Below are positions 20,325 through 30,544 of a stretch of 64,000 nt of DNA, piece after piece (position 1 is the first letter of the stretch; each line of letters begins with the position of its first letter). The notes under the pieces were generated by a model. It had not been told where the DNA came from. It saw only the letters and a list, made by a program, of their open reading frames with translations, and did no database searches. The stretch spans positions 744,001 to 808,000 of the forward strand of contig JAAXNY010000011.1 in NCBI GenBank assembly GCA_013420905.1, written 5' to 3'. Both the position numbers and the translations under genes were made by a program. Origin of the DNA: Collybia mongolica (taxonomy: Eukaryota; Basidiomycota; Agaricomycetes; Agaricales; Clitocybaceae).

Positions 20325-23300
20325 CTAGGTTCGCATGTCTTCACGCCGGCGTTGGAACGGGATCTGTGCGAATTGGACGCGTTGTACGAGTCGCGGTGCT
20401 CCGGGGTTGCGTCTGTAGAATTTGGTGACCAACTCGTCCGCATTCACCTTGTCGGCAGGTTCCCAGGTGTTCTGTTCGTAGCTGTAGCCCTTCCAGGCGA
20501 TCAGGTACTGCAGCTTGTTCCTGTAAATCCGGCTGTCCATGATCTCCTGAACCTCATAATGTACCTCACCGTCTATGAGAGTGGGTTCAGGGACTTCGGT
20601 GACCGTTCTACCAGGTATTGGGTCGTGCGGCACAGGTAGGAGTTTGACAACATGGAAGACCGGGTGGATGCGCAATAGCGCCGGTGGAAGTTTGAGGCGG
20701 TAGGTGTGCAATCCAACCTTGGCTTCGATGGGGTAGGGCCCGATGTAGCGGTGAGCCAGTTTCTGTGACAGTCGAGTGATACGAATGTCGCGCGAATCCA
20801 AATACATCCGGTCTCCAACCTGGTAGTCGGGTGTTGGGTTTTGGCGGCGATTGTAGTACATCGCCATCTCGTCCTTGGCTTTGGCTAATGCGGCGCGGGC
20901 TTCCTCGAGGGTGTCCTTCATTCGGTCGCGGAATTCATTCGCGGTTTCCAGCCGGGATGGTGCGGTCTGTGGTTCGAAGCCCATGCGTGGATGTCGACCG
21001 GTGTCCAGGAAGAACGGCGAGTGCTGTGTCGAGGAGTGGACGTGGTTATTGTACTGGAATTCGGCGAGCGGTAAAAGGTCGACCCAGTTGTCCTGTCGCT
21101 CGCTGACGAATAACCGGAGATACTGCTCCAGTTCCTGGTTCACTCGCTCGGTCTGTCCGTCTGTCTGTGGGTGGTACGCCGTAGACGCTGTGAGTTTAAT
21201 ATCAAGCATGCGATATAACTCCCTTGTGAATTCCGCCACGAACTGTACCCCTCGGTCAGAGACCATAGCCTTCGGTAAGCTGTGCAACTTCCACACATGC
21301 TGGAGGTAAAGCCTTGCCGATCCAAGTGCGGTAATTGTCGTCGTGGTTGGGATGAAGTGCGCGCGTTTACCCACTGTGTCCACCACTACCATGATCGCAT
21401 CATGCCCTTGCGACTCGGAGAGTTCCACGATGAAATCCACGCTTGCGACGTCCCAGCAACCTTCCGGAATCGGCAGCGGTTTAAGTTCGCCGCTTGGAAG
21501 TTGACGCTGAGCCTTTGTTCGGAGACAGAGGTCGCATGTCTTGCAGTATTCGCCGATGTAGCGCGACATTTGAGGCCACCAGTAATTGCGCGATACGAGT
21601 TCCAACGTCTTCCATCTTCCGGCGTGTCCCGCAATTCGCGAATCGTGATGTTGCGCAACTATACGTCTGCGAAGGTCAGCGTGTTTTGGGACGTAGATGC
21701 GATCGCGGAAATACAGCAACTCCTGCGCTTCCCTCCACTCTGCGCTCCGAACCGATTTTCCTGCGGACTTCTTCAACTCCTGCGCTGCCTTCACCACCGC
21801 TTCCTCCTGATGTCCCTCGCGATTGCCTCTCCGAATATCCCACAGAATGTCCCTTTCCTCTCCTTCCACGACCATTCCTTCCAGCGCGCGGATTGTGAAC
21901 AACTCCGGTTTGAGGAGGACTAGATCGCGGTTATCCTCGCTTCCATCGCTGTGGTCCGCTCGGCGAGATAGCGCGTCTGGCTTACCCATACTTCGTCCGG
22001 GCTTGTGGTGCAGCGAGAAGTTGAATCGGGAGAGGTACAGTGACCACCTGGCCTGTCTCCGATTTAGCTTCTGGGACGTCCGGAAGTACTCTAGATTTTT
22101 GTGGTCTGTCCAGATCTCGAAGTCGTGTCGCGCACCTTCAAGGAAGTGTCGCCATTCTTCGAGTGCGCGAATGATGGCGAGCATTTCCTTGTCGTGTATC
22201 TTGTAATTCCGCTTGACTGCGTTGAGGCTCTTTGACGAAAACACGATCGGGTGCCACTTGTCGTCCTCCGGGCTGAGTTGCGAAAGTACTGCGCCAGTCG
22301 CGAAATCCGAACTATCTGCCTCCACCCTAAATGGCCGGTTGTCGTCTGCAAACATCAGTACCGGTTTAGACGACACCGCTTCCTTCAACCCTTCGAATGC
22401 CTCCTGCTCCGACTCACCCCACTTCCAAGGCACGTCTTTACCGGTGAGATCAAACAATGGCCACGCAATATGGGAGAAGTCGCGAATGAACCGCCGATAG
22501 AAGTTCGTGAAGCCCAAGAAGGACTGCACTTGCTTCTTGTTCGTGGGCGTTGGCCATTCCGCTACTCCGGCAACCTTGACCGGGTCCATCTCCGCCTGCC
22601 CCTCCGAGATAATGAGCCCCAGATACTCGATTCGGGTCTTCTCAAATTCGCATTTGTCCAGTCGCAGGTACAGTTTATGTTCACGGAGTTGCTGGAGAAC
22701 TAACCTCGTAATTTGGCAGTGTTCGGCGAGTGTCTTTGTGTAGATTAGAATATCATTGATGTAGACACATACCACTCCTTCCATGATGAGATCGTGGAAT
22801 ATCTCGTTCATCATGGTTTGGAACGTTGCCGGCGAGTTAGTGAGACCAAAGAACATTACCAGGGGCTCAAACATTCCGCGGTTTGTGCAAAATGCGGCCT
22901 TCCACTCATCACCTTCCTTAATTCGGACGTTGTTGTATCCCCAGCGAACGTCAAATTTGGAGAAGTATTTCGCTCCCCGAAGATTGTTGACGAGGTCGGA
23001 GATGAGTGGGAGTGGGTATTTGTTCTTGATCGTCAGTGAATTGAGAACGCGGTAGTCCTGTACCGGGCATAGCGAACCGTCCTTCTTCTTGATAAAGAAG
23101 AACGGCGAAGCCATTGGCGATTTGGAGGGGCAGATCTGACCAGAGGCGAGGTTCTCCTCGAGGAACTTGTCCAACTCCGCTTGTTCGGCAACTGAGAGCG
23201 GGTAGACCTTGCAGGATTTCCCTTCTGCGTCGCGGACGAGTTCGATCGCGTGGTCCCACGGTCGGCGATCTGGGAGAGTGTCGAAGGACGTCTTGGAGAA

Positions 23301-24275
23301 CACATCCTCAAATTCGTGGACGTGCGCCAGTGCTAGATCGAAAAACGTCTTGGGTTGCGCATTACGATCAAAGGAGTCTGCGATCTGCTGGGACGCGTTC
23401 TTCCGGGCTTCCGTTTGGATCTTTTCCGCTAGTCGCTGCGAGATGGTTTGGGTTGTCCGAATCTCTTCCGGTGCCTTCTGAAACTGTCCTGGTTCGCCGA
23501 TGTTGACCACGAAGATACGGTCGCCCTCTTCGATGCAATCTTCAAGGGCGATATCTCCTTCGTGCTCAGAGTCGGGAACCTCTCCAATTTCTGTTTCTGG
23601 TTCGGGCATGGGTCCTGCGCGACAGGCGTTGATGCAGGCCTCCAATTTACGCTTCTCCGCCTTTTCCGATTTAACCTCGTTCGCGCAGGTCCGACATTTG
23701 TCGGGACAGCGACTCATCTTCACCTCGTTGGTCTGCCAGTTGATCTCCGGGTTGTGCTCCTGCAACCAAGTGTAGCCCAGTATGAGATCCTGCTTCCCTA
23801 GGCTGGTGACCGCGAAGTGGGTGCGTTCTGAGTGACCGTTGTACCGGAGGATGAGGTCTACGATCTCCAAAATAGACCCGTTCTTGTTCGGAGTGCCGTC
23901 GACGTTGAACACCGGAATAGTGCGAACTAGCTTGCGCGAGGTCAACCTGTTCCTCCGCACAAATTCAGAATCGATGAAAAGGCCCGTTGCTCCCGAGTCT
24001 ACCAAGCTGTTCGTCGCGAATGTCTCGCCTGTGTCGGTCGTCTGAAGTTCAATCTTGAGCTTCAGCGAGCGAGTGCTGGGGGTGGCGGCGACTACGAATC
24101 GCTTGGGTAGAGCTCGTTCCCATTGGGGGAGTCTCTGGCGCGGCGGTTTAGGGACGGGGATGGTATCTTGTACGGCTTCTGTAGTAGTTTCGGGTGTTTG
24201 GGAAATTTCAGTTGTATTCTCAACTTCTAAACACGCGAACCTATTTACAGATGACAGCGAGGGCGTACTGTTCAC
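20325..24275 (-). CDS. Gypsy Pol polyprotein, 1316 aa, RT active site mutated
   Basis: One minus-strand frame opening at a non-ATG codon (24275), as expected for a frameshift product. Domains in order: aspartic protease (LVDSGATGLF, residues 91-100); reverse transcriptase around 390-560; RNase H around 645-770 (EADSSDFATGA, WTDHKN); integrase with HHCC finger around 880-930 and DDE residues in DFIVEL, VSDRG and ERVNQELE (about 945-1045); a GPY module; and a chromodomain near 1235-1290 (WKGYSYEQNTWEP). The chromodomain suggests targeting to modified histones, as in chromoviruses. The catalytic YxDD reads YIND (residues 505-508; codons 22752-22763); copy 1 has YIDD. Loss of the first catalytic aspartate should abolish polymerase activity, so this copy is full length but probably dead. 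Confidence 0.92.
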   Translation of the reverse strand: MNSTPSLSSVNRFACLEVENTTEISQTPETTTEAVQDTIPVPKPPRQRLPQWERALPKRFVVAATPSTRSLKLKIELQTTDTGETFATNSLVDSGATGLFIDSEFVRRNRLTSRKLVRTIPVFNVDGTPNKNGSILEIVDLILRYNGHSERTHFAVTSLGKQDLILGYTWLQEHNPEINWQTNEVKMSRCPDKCRTCANEVKSEKAEKRKLEACINACRAGPMPEPETEIGEVPDSEHEGDIALEDCIEEGDRIFVVNIGEPGQFQKAPEEIRTTQTISQRLAEKIQTEARKNASQQIADSFDRNAQPKTFFDLALAHVHEFEDVFSKTSFDTLPDRRPWDHAIELVRDAEGKSCKVYPLSVAEQAELDKFLEENLASGQICPSKSPMASPFFFIKKKDGSLCPVQDYRVLNSLTIKNKYPLPLISDLVNNLRGAKYFSKFDVRWGYNNVRIKEGDEWKAAFCTNRGMFEPLVMFFGLTNSPATFQTMMNEIFHDLIMEGVVCVYINDILIYTKTLAEHCQITRLVLQQLREHKLYLRLDKCEFEKTRIEYLGLIISEGQAEMDPVKVAGVAEWPTPTNKKQVQSFLGFTNFYRRFIRDFSHIAWPLFDLTGKDVPWKWGESEQEAFEGLKEAVSSKPVLMFADDNRPFRVEADSSDFATGAVLSQLSPEDDKWHPIVFSSKSLNAVKRNYKIHDKEMLAIIRALEEWRHFLEGARHDFEIWTDHKNLEYFRTSQKLNRRQARWSLYLSRFNFSLHHKPGRSMGKPDALSRRADHSDGSEDNRDLVLLKPELFTIRALEGMVVEGEERDILWDIRRGNREGHQEEAVVKAAQELKKSAGKSVRSAEWREAQELLYFRDRIYVPKHADLRRRIVAQHHDSRIAGHAGRWKTLELVSRNYWWPQMSRYIGEYCKTCDLCLRTKAQRQLPSGELKPLPIPEGCWDVASVDFIVELSESQGHDAIMVVVDTVGKRAHFIPTTTTITALGSARLYLQHVWKLHSLPKAMVSDRGVQFVAEFTRELYRMLDIKLTASTAYHPQTDGQTERVNQELEQYLRLFVSERQDNWVDLLPLAEFQYNNHVHSSTQHSPFFLDTGRHPRMGFEPQTAPSRLETANEFRDRMKDTLEEARAALAKAKDEMAMYYNRRQNPTPDYQVGDRMYLDSRDIRITRLSQKLAHRYIGPYPIEAKVGLHTYRLKLPPALLRIHPVFHVVKLLPVPHDPIPGRTVTEVPEPTLIDGEVHYEVQEIMDSRIYRNKLQYLIAWKGYSYEQNTWEPADKVNADELVTKFYRRNPGAPRLVQRVQFAQIPFQRRREDMRT

Positions 24276-24289
24276 TTGCTGTCCGCTAC

Positions 24290-24296
24290 AAAACCC
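24290..24296 (-). promoter_or_regulatory. Putative -1 frameshift heptamer, gag-pol (copy 2)
   Basis: The same G-GGU-UUU heptamer in the Gag frame as copy 1, here preceded by an extra 24 bp that keep the Gag frame. Pol opens in the -1 frame and the Gag frame stops shortly after. Confidence 0.5.
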
Positions 24297-24460
24297 TCTT
24301 GAGTGGTTGCGAACGTTTCCCCTTCTTCCGCTGGCGGTTCGACTTGTGCGTCTATCATCGCGAAGATGTGCTGCGCGAACTCATGCTGCTCCTCCATTGA
24401 CATGAACCGCGTGTCGTAGCGGAGGGGGCAGTCCTTCCGGAAATGGCCCAGCTGCTTACA

Positions 24461-25438
24461 TCAGTGGCAGGTCTCGATGTTCGTTCGAGCCCTCCGCATC
24501 GCGTCTACATCCATCGGAACCGGTGGAGGGAGAGCAGGGGGCGGCGGAGGTGGTGGTGGCGCCATCCGTTGCAGCGTCGGGGCTGAGAAGTGCGGCGGTG
24601 CGCGAAACGCCGAGGTAGTGCGTGCAGGAGGTGCGCGAGCCGCCGGTTTAGTGCTCAGGAAGGCCTCGTTGGTGAGGCGGTTTTCATCGCACTTCATCGC
24701 CGCTACATACCACTGTTCCGGCTGATCGTCCACTGGTCGTCCCACTGCCATCGTCGCGATCTGCGACTGAATCTCCCCGCTCAGTCCCTTCCGGTACTTC
24801 ACCACAATCGTCAACCCCTCCTTGTATCCCGACTTGTCGATGAGATCCCTGAACTCGTCCGTGTAGTCGTCCACCGATCGCGATCCTTGGTGGTAGCTGC
24901 TCGTTTCCAACCTCGTAATCGCCCGCTGCGCTTCGCTCTGCACGAAGAAGTTGACCGCGAAGTCGGCGCGGAATAGGGCCCATGTCGCGTACTTCGGGTT
25001 CCCGGTAGCGGTCTGGTATCGCATGGCCTGGTCCGCGAACAGATACGCTCGGCCTTTCTTCATGAAGGTGTACGCCCACCGTACCTGCGTCACTTCATCC
25101 GCGAACTGGTGTGGTACAAGATTTATATACAGTTCGCATGCGTTAATGAACGCACGCCCTCGTTCGCGCGATCCATCGAAGTCATCGGGAAGCGATGGCC
25201 GGAGTGCCGAAGGTCGTCCTGAATTAACGTGGGTCGCGGGGGGAGGTGTTGATACATTATTTACAGGGGCGCTGGGTGCAGGGGTATTGACCGGGGGTGG
25301 GGGAGCCGTGGTTTGGAGCGCGATCAGCGCGTTGATGCTGTCGGTGAGCTTCTTAAGCTGCTCGGCTTGTTCCTCCGCCTTCCTATTGAGATCTCCTACG
25401 TCTCATTTGATGTTATCCATCCTCGTTTCGGCGTCCAT
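24461..25438 (-). pseudogene. Gag of gypsy copy 2 with an early stop
   Basis: Equivalent to copy 1 Gag, aligned without gaps. Codon CGA (Arg) of copy 1 is TGA here (25403-25405), about 11 codons after the presumed ATG at 25438, a CpG-to-TpG change. The remaining frame is open down to the same terminal TGA (24461-24463) inside the zinc knuckle. An open piece from a GTG at 25093 persists. Confidence 0.85.
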
Positions 25439-25598
25439 CGGCCGGAGTAGGAGTTCCACTTCTAGTTCGGAGGAGGGTGGAGAGGGCGATTCTCGCGCGG
25501 TCTTGACGGATTCTGTATCGGAGCTGACAGTTTCTGCCGATCGGAATTTGGCAATGGCTGCAGTGAGGTCGCGGTCTCTGCTGGTGAGAGAATTCTAC

Positions 25599-26104
25599 TG
25601 TAAGGGCAACTCCGGCGGAGTGCGCACGAACTTAGTAGAGCGGGCCGGCGCTGGTGGAGGGGATCCTAAGTTGATGTATTCACTTGTACGACATATGTAC
25701 TACTCACCTGGTGGAGGGGATCCTAAGAGAATTCTCTGAGGAGCCTCCATCAGGGGGGGTGTGCTATATACCTAGTACTACATTAAATACACGTTCCCGG
25801 TGCGGTACGACGACACGCGTTGGGCTAGCGAAGGTCACGTGACCGTGCCCTTGATAGTCCGAACAAGTGCGAAGTCCGGCGGCGAACTGCGCGCGAAGTA
25901 GAGAGTGGGGGTGCGTGTGGGCGTAGGTAATGAACGTGCGATGTAGTGAATGTAATTGAGTGAGCGCGAAGTAAGCAGAGAAATTGTATCGTAAGTCGGC
26001 GGGATGACTGAGTCGCGAATCAGCAAAGTAGAAGTCGGCGGAGTGAGATTCGGCGAAGTAAGGCTAGATCGGCGAAGTAAGGCGGAAATGGAGTTCCCCT
26101 TACA
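25599..26104 (-). repeat. LTR (5') of gypsy copy 2
   Basis: 506-bp partner of 19808-20313, with the palindrome at 25833-25844. The adjacent internal sequence is the same non-TGG start as in copy 1. Confidence 0.93.
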
Positions 26105-26109
26105 GCAAG

Positions 26110-28511
26110 GGACATTGCAACCCCACCCCACAAGAGTAACTATAAGTTGATTTGACCATCAAAAGGAGTAATCCAACTTTTATTGGATTAGTAATCTTAT
26201 TTCCCACCATTCATGGTTAGCTGTTGACTGTTTAATTTGTTGTTATTACCTGGATTCAAATCTGTGACCTTGTAAGAGCTAAGGTAATTCTGCCAAGACT
26301 TACCCATTTTTTATGACATTCATTACCATTGCACTATATAGGCAATTTGTTCATTAGAAACAAACTGTTATATATCCCTACTTTCTTAGTAGGTTGCACT
26401 CAAAAGAGTCAGGCTACTGCTCAGATGTGTGCACTTAGGTTCCTCAATCACAGAAATAGTAGCAATAGAGAAAAATATTGATTGTGGTTAGTATAGATAA
26501 AACTCAGTGGGGGGGGTGAAACTAATCCAGCTGTAATTTCCCACTGCTCAATGAGGTAGGCATGGCTGCCCTTTTTGAATGCTGAGTTGCTCGAGTTCCA
26601 GGGATTGACTTGGCAGGGGTTGTCTTGGCATTGGCAGGCAGGGCATTGTCAGATCGACATTGGATGTTCACTCTCCTCTCACCTGCCCCCACCACAAGCC
26701 ATGGCCCTGAACATTGCTTTCAGGGCCCTCTCCTCTCACTGTTTAGTACTGGCAATGAAATAACAAATTAATTCTGAGTTTATATATATTGACTTATACA
26801 TTATTCCCTCCCCATCTTCTTGTGGTCCAGTAGTGTGTGACATTGCAAAGTGGGATGAAGTTATTGAGCAGTTCAAGTGGTGTCAATCCCCCCATCAAAG
26901 TAGTGATCTCTATGTTCTCATGATCAGATAATAAGCAAAATAATGTGCTTACAACCAACATCTCATGCTTGTAAGGCAATCGTGATCTGATTGTAATTCA
27001 CACACCTTACAAGGGGCAAAATAAATTTCTGACATCTATGGCCCTATCACAACAATATGGAAGAACAACCAGTTTGCAAAGAAGATACCCTAGTCTGCTT
27101 TTATGCTCAACAATGGCAACTGGGAACTTGTTCTAGGGGCTATTGATGTTCTCATGGTATGTACTGACCATCAATCAATCATGCTGACAGCACTCATCTG
27201 ACCCTTAGGATGCCCAAGCCTTACTTCATCACTTTTCCTCAAGGATCATTTTGTTTTGTTTTAATTGAATGAGAGGTAATGCATATGCTCTTACATAGGG
27301 AGGCCATACTGGTTGTTGAGAGAATCAAAAAACATCAGTCTATTTAATAAATTTTATTTGACTTAAGTTGCTATCTTCTATGCTATATCACATTAAGGCC
27401 TTGTAGGTAAAGTATACAAGATGGCAATTAGGGTTCTGGAAGAAACCCCATATTTATTAACATCATAGTTTGTTGAACTTAGCAGCAAGAGAAGGAAAGA
27501 GCAAGAATAAAAGAGTGAATTGAGATAATGAAATAATGTACATAATTGCTCGTATAAATACACAAATAATATAACTCCTATAGTAATAGTAAATCATATG
27601 TGAGTCCGTTATAAAAAACAAATGCAAAACTAATACATATATCCATGTGATTATACATGTCATGTGAAATGTCTGTGTGGTGTGACTAGTAAGCCAGATC
27701 ACCCTATTCTAACATAGTTTCTAACAGGTTAGTAACATGTTAGTTACTAACTTGCTCAAAATGGTATGTTGAATATTGTTAATAACCAAATTAAAAAAGC
27801 AGTCTTGCAGATTGTTTGAATCTATTAACTCCTATTGATGATTGACTACTAACCATCTTCCCACTCACTGCTACCTCAGGACTGCATGGTAATGGCATAA
27901 TCCCACCTCTTACTCAGTTCATTGGGACAGTTTTGGGCAAATTTGGGTGATTTTAATCCAGATTTTTCACATGGCCTTTGAAAGATTATTGGAAAATTAT
28001 AGAAATCACAATTTTTCTCATATCACTCTAATACTATGTCCTAACATCATTATCATGGCTTTCTGCCTTATGCATAGTCTTACAAGCTCTAGAAGCCTTA
28101 CTTGACTGATCTTATATCTCCAATTTTTGTTAATTCTCAGAGAGTTCAGGAGAGAATATCACTCAGAAGAAAGTAAAAGGGTCAGATATAGTGCAGAAAG
28201 ATGAGGGGGGAGGGCCTAATTGGGATTGATAGGGGGGGGGGGGGGGAGTTAACAATTATTAACAATTATTAGCAGTATAAATAACATTTCTAACTATTTT
28301 TAAGATCTGTGAATAACCTCCTCCAAAGCTGCAATGTTAGTAACCTGTTAGTTACTAACCTCAGAGTTTCTTCCTGAACCATAATGGTGATTCATGAGAT
28401 TCCCACAATTTGAATGACAAATTCAAGACACAACAATTCATTAAATTGCAACCTAGATTGTCATTGGATCATCTACTCTGATGGTTACTATTGGGGAGGG
28501 GCAATGATTAC
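26110..28511. other. AT-rich, no identifiable gene; two palindrome-like 24-mers
   Basis: Downstream flank of gypsy copy 2, probably decayed hAT or other transposon sequence. Only short ORFs occur. Two nearly identical 24-bp palindrome-like motifs built on GTTAGTAAC..GTTACTAAC occur at 27728-27751 and 28336-28359. A 15-17-nt G run lies near 28230-28247. Confidence 0.45.
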
Positions 28512-29450
28512 GACGCTTCTTGATCTTTTACCACCACCATCTGACTGTGGGAATTTGTCCCTCCTGCACTAGGTTGTCTCTAAACTACCTAACACATCCC
28601 TAATTGAGATCACCTTTCATCAGACCACTTTATCGGCCTGGGCCACTATCCTTTTACACCATATCCAAATTTCTAACTTATCAGAGCTGATCCTGACTAT
28701 CTGCAGGGTCATCTCATATTGCCTGTACTGGGGGCTTCTCTAATCTGTTCACATCCACTTATCAACTACCAGGCCACATGAGGACACCACAACTCTTGTA
28801 CTCTGCTTAGCGCAGATCCTTAGGGAGCATCACTGCCAACATTTTTGATGAATTCATTCATACTCACTTAACCACTACACCCAAATACAAAAGGAGGAAG
28901 GGGTCTGGCCCCCAATCAGCTACTGTCCCTGCACAGAGCACACCTCTTGGGGAGAATGCCAGTTTATTGTCCAATGGTGGGATTTGGCAGCCTCATTTTG
29001 GAGGGGAGTCATTGCTTTGGGAGAGCGGTGTGGAACAGGGGGGCAAGTAATAGGGGGTTTCAGGGGAGGGGGAGTAGGTTTGAGGTATGGGTTGTTCATT
29101 TAGATTGGACATTTATCTTCGACACCAGGGGGGAAGTAATGGGTTTCCAGGGTGACCTGAAAATACCAGGGGGGGAGTGGAATGGGGTACCAATGTGAAG
29201 GGAGGGGACCATGCCCTGACAAGCAAAGGCAAACCTTTAAGGTGTTGGGAGGTTCTGACATGGTACAGTAGGTATCCTCAGTCTAGACCCGTAAAATGAC
29301 CTGGAGAGAAACTTAGTGTACAGCTCAACTCTGATGGCCCATTATAGATTACTTGGTGGTAGTAGGTGACTCTGCCTGCATGTAGCTGGGTTACACCCAC
29401 ATGTGCTTAGTATTATTTGACCCAAAAAAAAAAAAAAAAAAAAAAAAAGA
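28512..29450 (+). mobile_element. R repeat copy R2
   Basis: A 939-bp plus-strand copy ending in about 25 A residues, flanked by a 13-bp duplication GGGCAATGATTAC (28499-28511 and 29452-29464). Body as in R1, including the central CCCCTTGGGG-rich part and the 3' motif AGCTGGGTTACACCCACATG. Confidence 0.85.
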
Positions 29451-29464
29451 TGGGCAATGATTAC

Positions 29465-30544
29465 CTACTCCACATTCATAACACAAGTAAATAAATGACA
29501 AATTTGGAGAGATTTTGTGACCCACCCAATATTTCACATTTGGGAGCACATTCTCATCCACATTCCCATGAGATAAAACATGTCAAGCTAGAGGAAATTG
29601 AAGGACAGTATATGTGAAAGAGTTCCTGTCTTGTTTTGAGCTCTATAGAGCACTGCATCAATGAGAATTTAATTATTTTCCATGGGGGTATAGTTTTGAG
29701 CTGGGTTTTAAATAACATGTTTCCATATTCAGCTCACTGCTGATTAGATTTGGTATGTAATAGTAATATAGTGACTTGACATGTCTTAGCTATCTAAATA
29801 TCAGACCACAGGCAAGGTAACAGACAACAGTGTGCCATTGCTGACATCTTCCTTGGCCACAATACAGCTTAACTTCCTTGATCAATCCTACATAATTTTC
29901 AGGGGCAAGAGGGTCTTTGTGGTGAATTTTTTGATTTTTTGGTTTTCTCCTTCATAGGCACAAAAAACATATGTAATCTTGATGAATCTTGAAAAATATG
30001 AGGGAATCAAAAAATCTGCTGCAAAGACCCTCTCTAGGCAAACATTTTGAACAACTGTTACTATTAGACCAATCCATTATCTTCAGTTTCTGAGCCACCA
30101 GTGATGTGGGTCATCAAATGGTGCTTTTCCAAGCCGGACAAACAACTATAAACAAAGCAAAAATAACTGGCAATTGCCATTACTATTGCACCGCCACCAG
30201 TGCCTGCAACCGATGTCACTCACCGGATGATATATAACATAGTTTTGGGTCCCGGCTGTCAAATAATGCAAAGGTCATTGCGTATCGACTGGTGACCTTT
30301 AGCTAACGGCTTGGTCGGGTGAGGGTGAGGATGATGGATCTTCTCGATAAAATTATCGTTGAACCTCGTGGATGGGTACTAGGGTCACGGTCCAGGGTCC
30401 AGCAATTGCCTAACATATGCACCCACGAGGTCTCGAGGCTTCTTCTCACATGGTGGATCGACCAAATGTTGATGATCCTATGGTGATGCGCTGTCAGTGC
30501 CCATCGGTTGGTCTCAGCGACTACGATCATTGACAAGGCTGAAG
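29465..30544. other. Intergenic, transition from repeats to genes
   Basis: About 1.1 kb upstream of the secreted glycosidase-like gene. AT-rich on the left, GC content rises from about 30150. A short minus-strand ORF (30303-30536) has no recognisable motif. GATATATAA at about 30229-30237 is a possible TATA-like element but lies 300 bp from the ATG. Confidence 0.4.

Larger units (their letters stand above)
19808..26104 (-). mobile_element. Ty3/gypsy LTR retrotransposon, copy 2 (full length, mutated)
   Basis: A 6297-bp element read on the minus strand. Its 506-bp LTRs (19808-20313 and 25599-26104) differ at about eight positions, nearly all CpG transitions. The target duplication is GCAAG (19803-19807 and 26105-26109). 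The LTRs carry about 79 bp absent from copy 1's LTRs, so the two copies come from distinct subfamily variants. pol is one open frame of 1316 codons, but gag has a premature stop and the reverse transcriptase active site is changed. It sits in the hAT gene. The LTR divergence makes it older than copy 1. Confidence 0.93.
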
